Below, in pieces: positions 57,068 through 64,000 of a DNA stretch of 64,000 nt (positions are counted from its first letter, which is position 1; each line of letters begins with the position of its first letter). The notes under the pieces are model-generated. The model was not told the DNA's origin. It did no database searches and saw only the letters and a program-made list of their open reading frames with translations. Location of the stretch: contig CP141140.1 in NCBI GenBank assembly GCA_035235625.1, positions 15,582,685-15,646,684 of the forward strand, read 5' to 3'. This DNA comes from Saururus chinensis. Its lineage: Eukaryota; Streptophyta; Magnoliopsida; Piperales; Saururaceae. Made by a program: the position numbers and the translations under genes.

Positions 57068-57275
57068 AAAACTAACAGGGTGTTGGTGTAACGGCGAAGC
57101 CACCCTTCCTCAACTGGAGGTCCTGAATTAGAATCCGTAGTTTACTTAATGCGTTCGAAGGGTGGGCCTGGATACATTAAGAGACTGGTTGAGTTCGAAC
57201 CCCTAATTTGCCTAACGCATTTGAAAGGTGGGCCTGGAATCTGGATACACAACTTTAAGCTGGTTGCCCTACCCA
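57068..57275 (+). mobile_element. tRNA-derived SINE (Au-like)
   Basis: A tRNA-like head with an A box in GTTGGTGTAACGGC and a B box in GGTCCTGAATTAGAATCC, with ACCCTTCCTCAACTGGAGG between, matches the layout of plant tRNA-derived SINEs. A second B-box-like GGTTGAGTTCGAACCCC near 57187 follows a repeated GCGTTYGAARGGTGGGCCTG block, so the body may be partly duplicated. Ends are approximate. Confidence 0.6.
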
Positions 57276-57452
57276 CTCAATTATTGCATATTCATCAAAC
57301 TAGTTCCCCTACCCACTCTCAATTATTGTGTTTACATGGAAATGTCATCTTTGAGTATTCTTGAAAATAACCCTATGCACATGCGAACCCAACATGTGAT
57401 ATTAAATGTTTGAATTAACCGTCCACTTTTCTTCCTTTTTATTCCACCAATG
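57276..57452. other. Intergenic, nothing recognised
   Basis: Short stretch with a duplicated CTACCCACTC..CAATTATTG block at about 57270 and 57310; otherwise featureless. Confidence 0.3.
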
Positions 57453-58540
57453 AAGGCTTGGGAAAATTTAACTCGACCTGTATACCCAACCCGAACCCGA
57501 CCCGCTTAACCTACACCAGGCCCAACCTAATTAAGAATAAAGTCAAGGTTAGTGTTTTAAATTTTTACGAGATTTACCCACATGACCTAACCTCGACCCT
57601 GTTATCTACTGAAAACATGACCCAAAGTGGAAAAGAATAGAAATAAATTTTCTTATAATTATATTTTCTCTTAAATTTTAATTTTATTTGATAGTCAATT
57701 AGTAACTTCTTTGGGATTCTTAAGATTTTGGTTGTAGGTGAAACTTTCGAGGGTCGGCCTGGCCCTACCCGGCCCATAAAAATGTGGGTTAGGGCTTAAG
57801 TTTTTGGCCCGTTTAAATAGGTCTGTGCCATAATTAGAGGGCAAAATCCTAAATGTTGTTTAGGCCCATCCCCAAAGTATAAAAATGATTATTTTTTAGG
57901 TTTATAAGAAAAAGGGTAGAGGTTGTATATTTTAAGGAAGTTTAAGATATTTTTAGCTTGAAAAATTATAATGTTTGGTTGTAAAGGATCTCACCCAAAG
58001 GCCAAATACTTATGATTTGATGCCTTATGGGGGATCAACTGGTAAATCTTTTTAAAAGCCATAAACTTTTTAATTATAAAATTATTTATAAAAAAAAAAA
58101 TAAAAATAATAATAATAAAAAAGAATAAAAGCCAATGGTCTGCACTTGCTTAGGGCTAGGCTAGGGCCTAACTTCGTGAAGCCTGTCTAGGTTAGTGCTG
58201 AGCCAGGGCCAGGGCTAGGGCCTCGCCCGGTTCGAGCCCTAGCCACGATGCTCTCTCTTCAACTCTCACTTTTCCAAATAGCACAAAGTGTTTGAAATCT
58301 ATTTAATAGGTTGTCTTGCATCTAAATTCTTTATATGTTTGGCCCTTGCAAAAATAAAGGATAGAATACCACGTTATAAAAAAATTAATTAAAAAAAAGT
58401 AGGGTTACTTGCATACTTGACTCGACCCGACCTAAGTAAGGTTAGGGTTTGTATTTTTAACCCGTTTAATAAGTATGGCCAATAGGATTTAAGTGTGGGT
58501 CATGGCAACCCGACCCAACTCGACCTAATTCATAGCTCTA
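57453..58540. mobile_element. hAT-like element with a second GGCC-rich element nested inside
   Basis: Left end AAGGCTTGGGAAAATTTAAC and right end, on the other strand, TAGAGCTATGAATTAGGTCG; subterminal CCCGACCCG/GGTCGGGTTG. Possible 8 bp duplications caccaatg (57445-57452) and caccaacc (58541-58548) match at 6 of 8. From about 57745 to 58245 a different GGGTCGGCCTGGCCC .. CCCGGTTCGAGCCC segment appears to be a second insertion. No coding remains. Confidence 0.5.
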
Positions 58541-58544
58541 CACC

Positions 58545-59680
58545 AACCCATTGAATAGAATTGTCTTCCTCTCTACCTCTGTCCCCGCCTCCTCCTCCTT
58601 TGTCTATGTCTCCTCCTCCCCTCCTCCTTCCCCTCATCTTTGTCCTCCTCCTTTTAGGAATCGGACAGGACCAGCCACGAACCAGCCAATTGAGCCTTTT
58701 AAAAATTTAGTTATTTTCTTCACAAATTCCAATTCTTAAAAAAAAAAAACATGTCCAACTACTTAAATCCAACAATAATTTTATTTTTATTTGATTTTAA
58801 AGTTTTTTCAACACTGAATAAACTTCAAATTTCCTTTGATGGCAGATCACAATAATTGGCACTCGATTCACTATAGTAAAAAGGCCTATAAGTCAACACA
58901 CTAAGTGATTGTATCTCCTTTACTAATATATCTAAACAAAGACAATAGATAAACAAATAAATAAAGCAAGTTTAAAATGCACAGTTGTTAGCTATCAAAG
59001 CTACTTGTTACCTATTAGTAAAAGGACTTGTTAGGGCCAAAGAAGAAGAAGACTGCAGTAATTGGAGAATAAAGAGGTTGCCAAAGCCAGAGAAGAAGGA
59101 GGCCACCTACATTAGAAAATGGGGATTGGTGCCAATGATTTTAGCAGTTGATAGTCGACATGCCATAACTATGTATTTTAATTTAGTTTGTTGAGATGGT
59201 TTAATGCATACAATAAGGGAGATACGACTACTTAGTATGATGTTTTACAACCTTTTTACTACAATAAATTTAGCAGTTGATTGTTGACTACCATCTACCG
59301 CAGCTGCCATTAATGGAAGTCAGGTTTGTTTGGAGTGGAAATTACTCAAAATTAAGTAAAAATATATTCTTTTTTTCTAAGTAGTTGAACATCTCCATGA
59401 GTTTATTTTATTAAATCAAGTTTGTTAAGAAAAAGTGAAATTTTATATAGTTCCACTGATTGGTTGGTGGTCAGCCTTGTCGACTTCCAAGAATGAAGAG
59501 GAAGTGGAGGAAGAGGAAGAGACAAAGAGGAGAAAGGGGAGGAGGAGGTAGTAGAGGAGGATGACGAGGAGGCACTAAAGCTAGAGATGGAAGAGGCAAA
59601 GTTGGAAGCGGTGGCATAGAAGAGGCACTTCTCTCTAGTGGGGTAAGGAAAAGAAAGGGATAATTCCAATAATTTTTGGG
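58545..59680. mobile_element. GA-rich foldback/MULE-like element, family E copy 2
   Basis: The left arm (58560-58800) runs CCTCCTCCTCC .. CATGTCCAACTACTTAAA; the right arm (59370-59650) runs AAGTAGTTGAACATCTCC .. GAGGAGGAGGTAG, an inverted copy. Between them lie GTTGCCAAAGCCAGAGAAGA-type sequences shared with copy 1 at 42690. No transposase frame. Terminal nucleotides and duplications unresolved. Confidence 0.45.
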
Positions 59681-59686
59681 ATAGTA

Positions 59687-59847
59687 ATATTATTTCACCC
59701 ATCTTCTCTATACCATAGGCCTTTCAGTGCTTATGATTAGCTAGGGAAAAGTAAATCTCGTGTTGCCAGGTGCGACCTACCTTTCCTATTTAATCAAAAA
59801 TGTTGTAAGGCCTATGGTGTAAAACAATGGGTGTATAAATATTATTT
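59687..59847. mobile_element. MITE, family F copy 3
   Basis: AATATTATTTCACCCATC at the left and GGGTGTATAAATATTATTTT at the right are inverted, with CACCATAGGCCT arms (CTATACCATAGGCCTTTC / TGTAAGGCCTATGGTGTA). Core AAAAGTAAATCTCGTGTTG and TTTCCTATTTAATCA match copies 1 and 2. Confidence 0.65.
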
Positions 59848-59954
59848 TCTTAATTCTTGCCATATTTGTGGCCACGTAGAGCCATTTTTGTGAATACTCA
59901 AAAGTTAGTGACATTAACTAAGGGCTATTTTTTAAAAGTATTTTTTATAAAATA

Positions 59955-60044
59955 CTCTCTTCATCTCACATTAATAATTTTATTTAATTTTTTAAAATAA
60001 ACTAATTTTAGATATATAAACGGGGACGGTCCGGAGGAAGGGAG
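59955..60044. mobile_element. Short Stowaway-type MITE
   Basis: TA on both sides; CTCTCTTCATCTCACATTAA at the left and CCGGAGGAAGGGAG at the right. Confidence 0.6.
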
Positions 60045-60046
60045 TA

Positions 60047-61540
60047 CTAGTTAGTACGTAACCATAGTTGATCTGGTTTCCAGATACGTGATGGGCCGGG
60101 CCACGGAGCAACTTGCCATTTTCTCAGCCTCCATACATATTCGAGCTGTTGACTGTTGTGTACTTTAAGCTTTTCCATTACAATACTTCTTTATGCTTCA
60201 ACTGAACCATATCTAATTCTAGCTGAAGCCCATTGGGCTTTTGTGTTTCAACCCTTCTGACGCAGGCTTCAAGTTCATACCCATTTAGAGGTTTGTTTTG
60301 GCCTCAAGCTTACACAGTACCTCAGGGTCCAGCACCGAGACTTGTTTTATAGCTAGCATGTATCGAAAGTCGAAACTAGCTAGGTCACGAAAGTTTATTT
60401 CCAAAAGTGAAACAGAATTAAAGGAAAAGACCATCATAATACATTAATACGAATAGAGCAAAGAAAACTTGAGCCTTTTTCATACAGATAGGTGAACTTT
60501 TGTTTCTTTACTTACAAATAGACAGGTGAACTTCTAGTCCTAAAATCAACATTTTAGGATAGCAATGTTGGAAAGGATGGTTATATTTGAGTTCACTCGG
60601 ATGAGCGATATACAAAACAACGATGACCACATGCACAAGCTTTTTCTAGAGGTTTGAGCTAAGTGTATATTTGAGCTTGACTTGACCAACTTTGAGTTCA
60701 AGCTCAAACACGAGTCAAGTTGAGTCATATCTCCAAGCTTGCTTTTTACACCCTTATGCATCAGTGTCACCTCTTATCCCTCTCCCTACCCCTTCCCTAA
60801 TCTTGACCCACCTACACTTGTGTTGCCCCCCAACCCCCTCCTCAGCCTTGTGCCTCCTCCTAACTTGCATCTCCGTCAGGCCCTAAGGAGACACCAAAGC
60901 ATTGGTAGGAACACTGAGGGTACTGGTCGAGTAAACCCACCCCAATCCCCTACCTCCTTGATGAAGATGGCAAAGCCCCCAGCATAGGTGAATTCTGCTT
61001 TGCTTTGCCAGGTTGGGGGGCCAAGAGCCCCACCCCACAAGACAGACGACAAAGATTGGTTCGGATGGACCCACCCTTCCCATGTCACCCAAGCGAAGAC
61101 AATAGGGGGCATGGGAACTAGGGAAGCGAAAAAAATTGCATGTTTGGATGATGATAGCATTGTGGCCTGGGGAGGGGGAAGGAAATGAAAAATAATTTTT
61201 TTACATAGCATGGGGTTAAGAAACTAATTAAAAGATATTTTCTATCCAAGTTTATTTTAATATTTGAGTTTGGTTTAATTACTAGTTTCATCCCGGACCC
61301 TTCTAGCCTGACAGGCTCCATGATGAGCATCCATGACCACGCTACATGGGCCTCTTAACATTTTATATAAAAATTAGGCTCCGTGATCATGCCACATGGG
61401 CCTCTAAACATAGTACATATATAGGCTAATATATCAGGAGGCCCATGCAAGCATGGTTGCGAGTGCTGGTCAGGGAGCCCGCGCCTGATCAGGTTTGGTC
61501 TACAAGTCCTTCCAAATTCTAGGGATCGAGCCAGTATCAA
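60047..61540. other. Intergenic, no gene recognised
   Basis: Includes a CT/C-rich stretch (60770-60990) with overlapping Pro-rich open frames on both strands and an AGGCTCCRTGAT..CCACATGGGCCTC block duplicated at 61311 and 61376. No domain is recognisable; the frames at 60739-61211 are judged compositional. Confidence 0.35.
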
Positions 61541-61559
61541 TTTATGAAGAATTAATTAA

Positions 61560-61870
61560 TTAGGCAAAAATCATTTTATTTTTCTTTATAAAAAGATGAA
61601 ATCACTCAATCCAGCTCAGCTAATTCTTTGCAACCTTGATTTAGTGAATTATATTTTTTGTATTGAGCCAATTACATCTTTTGTAGTCCCTGTAATATCT
61701 TCTATACTCTATGTACACACTGCTATACAAGTAATATCGAACAATTGAGAGAGTTTATTCCTTTGCATGGTTTCGGCCTAAAAGGATCCTATCCAATGGT
61801 ATCGTCTTCATCTTCTACTTCACAGCTTCCATTGTTCTTTCCGAGGGCTCTCTATGCCCTCTCTCCACTT
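61560..61870 (+). mobile_element. Probable copia-type LTR tail and leader
   Basis: TATCGAACAATTGAGAGAGT is the kind of text found near the 3' end of plant copia LTRs. It is followed by ..CCTATCCA, then TGGTATC at 61797, which matches the first seven bases of the initiator Met tRNA primer-binding site, then ATGGTATCGTCTTCATCTTC, a Ser-rich start like many copia gag proteins. The LTR start and the rest of gag are not recognisable. Confidence 0.4.
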
Positions 61871-63517
61871 TCTCTATCACTAGAATTAGATATCATGCAT
61901 GTACCCATCAGATCGTTGTAGCAATCTTGCATAGTCAAGATATGTTGGTCTTTGTTGACGCGCGCAGCCGAAGTGCACCTTCGTTGATTCGGCAGTGCTG
62001 CCAGTGCATGCCTTCTGCCACCAACATAATCTTGCATAGTCAAGATATGTTTGGCCTATTCTTTTTGGTACCGAAATCACCAACTTGCACAAAAGTTAAA
62101 TCATGGCTAAACTATCTCCATGCATTCTCCATCAACTGTGGAGCCTCCGACGTCTCAAGCCTTGTGGAGCTCCCTTAGCACTTGTATCCCTCTCCTTCTC
62201 GGGCTTGGGTCATTCGGCTCTGATTTGAGCTTCAGAGCCTATAGTCCACGTTATTCATTCCTACTTATTGAGAATGCCAAAGAGCTTGCTGATCAACTCG
62301 GCGCTAATGCTGCCTGCCTCCCAGTCCATCCCAACAACAACCTTGTTCTTTATTCCGTCTCACAATAACTTTTTATTTTTTATTTTAAAAATAAAATTTT
62401 AATTTATTAAAAAAAACTAAATAAAACTACGAAACATATTCTTGGAGATAGAGGATTAGGAGCCGAGGGTGAGCCCCTTGTTGTGGCTGTCGCCTCGGCT
62501 AATTAAGTTTTCCCAGTGAAAAGGAGAGAGAGATGCCATACTTTTCGCAAAACGTGCAAGTGTGCGGCAAATATGTCAAAGACGTCTTTTCGCCGTGTGG
62601 ATCAAGGAATCGAGATGACATGCATTTAAGGCGTGAAGGAAATTTCTTCCTGATTTGTGGCGTTGATCAAACTAATTATTTAATTGAAATTATGGCCGCT
62701 TTCACATGCTAGGTCTGATATATTTTATGCGAAAAATTAGCAGGCCTAAATGAAATGTACCATCTTCCATATGACGCGGTTTCTCGCTATTAACACATCC
62801 CTGCCCCATGAGCACGCAGGGCATCCGGGTCGAGATGTGGGTTTTTAATTGAGAGGCTGAAGGTTTTGTCCCACCGAACTCGAGTCCGATCAACATAGTC
62901 CTATAAAATGATTATGATCCAGGTGAACCAATCCGGTGCAAAAGATGGACTTGAGTACACAACTTCATTGCTCAAAAGAATATATTCCATATGCTTCGTC
63001 CTCCTATAAATGCTAACTCCAGTCCTGGCCAGCTTTTGATGATAGTATATACAAACCTACAAACTAAACATATATGATGAAAGTGTGACTCAATTCATGC
63101 CTAATGGCCTAATTCAGTAACTCGCCTAAGCAACAGCAGGCTTTCCCTATATGGCTTCACTAATCAGGGTGGGTTCAGCTTAAAAGATGACGTGATATGA
63201 TTTAGATCTAGTTTGCTCTACTCCTCCCCATTGATCATCTTATTTATACGTCTCTTGTGGATGAAGAACTAAACATATTTGGCTAGACCACATTCGAAGC
63301 AGCTGGCAGGAATATTCTTTCGAGGAATTTGTTCAAATCGCCAAGTGCATTTGCATAAGATTTTCCGAACTTGCTACTGTACTTACCTTAAAAAGGCCAT
63401 TTTGGTATTGTCATTCTTCGACGGCGTACGTAATAGAAGACGCATGCACTTGGATAACTCACTTGTCAACCGTATCTTGTCATAATATCATGGACATACA
63501 GATCTTTGGAAAATTTA
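61871..63517. other. Intergenic, duplicated motif, no gene recognised
   Basis: ATCTTGCATAGTCAAGATAT occurs at 61923 and 62030, 108 bp apart. Open frames near 62100-62370 show moderately protein-like composition but no identifiable domain; they may be copia remnants. No RNA gene seen. Confidence 0.3.
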
Positions 63518-63818
63518 GAGTATCTTCAATGGGGTCTTTAAAAATAGTTGTTGGGGGCTTTTAAATGGCATCTTTATTTGCTTGTATGGTAAAATAGAGA
63601 CCTATAAAGTCTAATTATAAATGTTATTTTCAAGTAAAGAAAGTCAAAACTTTGAAAAATAAAAATAAAAATATTAAAAAATAAGTATTTGAAGGTTCAA
63701 CCGGACTTCAAAATTGAATTCCCGAAGTGAGGAACACTATTTTCACTTAGAAAATGGCATCCGAGTTGAGAGTCCAATGGGACTCCAGTTCTGTCCACAT
63801 CTGCCATTAGAGATGCTC
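63518..63818. mobile_element. Tourist-type (PIF/Harbinger) MITE
   Basis: TTA on both sides (63515-63517, 63819-63821). Ends GAGTATCTTCAATGGGGTCT and, on the other strand, GAGCATCTCTAATGGCAG. The inner end TTTTCACTTAGAAAATGGCA resembles the PIF element at 23294-24997, so this is likely a deletion derivative of the same family. 301 bp, noncoding. Confidence 0.8.
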
Positions 63819-63821
63819 TTA

Positions 63822-64000
63822 GCACGTAGAAGCTTTTTCACGCGTATATATATACATATGTGATTTTACTGCTTTTCGATTTCATCTCTGAGAAACTTGT
63901 ACAGATGATTGGTCTCGTTTTTATGTGATTTAAATGTTTCATCTCATGGTTACCGCTCAGTTGTTCATACAATACTAACAGCCAAGTTGAAAGAAAATTT
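63822..64000. other. Window end, nothing recognised
   Basis: AT-rich sequence with a TATATATATA run at 63846; no feature assigned. Confidence 0.3.

Noticed and set aside
60739..61211. Overlapping Pro-rich frames on both strands
   Set aside because: CT-rich composition explains them; no domain recognised and the frames conflict.

Overview
The window is nuclear DNA of a flowering plant: AT-rich intergenic sequence, short exons with GT..AG introns, and most of its length made of nested, decayed transposons. I could not fix the species. Only five protein-coding genes are well supported. They are a phytocyanin (blue copper protein) gene at 950-2186 (-), three paralogous five-exon genes for small organelle-type membrane/amphipathic-helix proteins at 26503-28169, 34004-35268 and 37461-39074 (all -), and an intronless ATL-type RING-H2 ubiquitin ligase gene at 46503-47672 (+).

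Layout. 1-2300: hAT-like GGGTCGGGT repeats, then the phytocyanin gene with a transposon-like insert in its only intron. 2300-7600: mostly anonymous AT-rich DNA with MITEs and a short gypsy-type LTR. 7624-21344: one complete minus-strand LTR retrotransposon (here 'family A') with matching GTTTT target-site duplications, a tRNA-iMet primer-binding site and a polypurine tract, but only 665 bp between its LTRs and no gag/pol. A 4.7 kb solo LTR (family B) sits in its 3' LTR and a 3.3 kb solo LTR (family C) in its 5' LTR; part of the 5' LTR is also triplicated. 21413-25000: another gypsy LTR and a PIF/Harbinger element that keeps only a decayed ORF1. 26500-39100: the tandem gene family, separated by MITEs, LTR remnants and hAT-type debris. 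39600-43740: CACTA-like subterminal repeats, a 1.16 kb hAT element and a GA-rich foldback element. 46300-48100: the RING-H2 gene. 49686-56948: a hAT element with a recognisable but broken BED-finger transposase, interrupted by a second family C solo LTR in opposite orientation. 57000-64000: a tRNA-derived SINE, a second GA-rich foldback element, more MITEs, a probable copia LTR tail, and a Tourist-type MITE.

The points most worth attention are the family A architecture (LTRs roughly three times longer than the internal region). Next is a shared design in the long LTRs: an early TATA box, then a conserved 5' splice-donor-like site far upstream of the LTR end, and a common GGGTGAGT..ACTCAG inverted motif 470-475 bp from the opposite end. 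Third is the tandem duplication of the last two exons of one gene in the three-gene family, which creates an in-frame alternative 3' end. Exon boundaries were derived by hand from reading frames, splice dinucleotides and paralogue comparison; no database search was possible.
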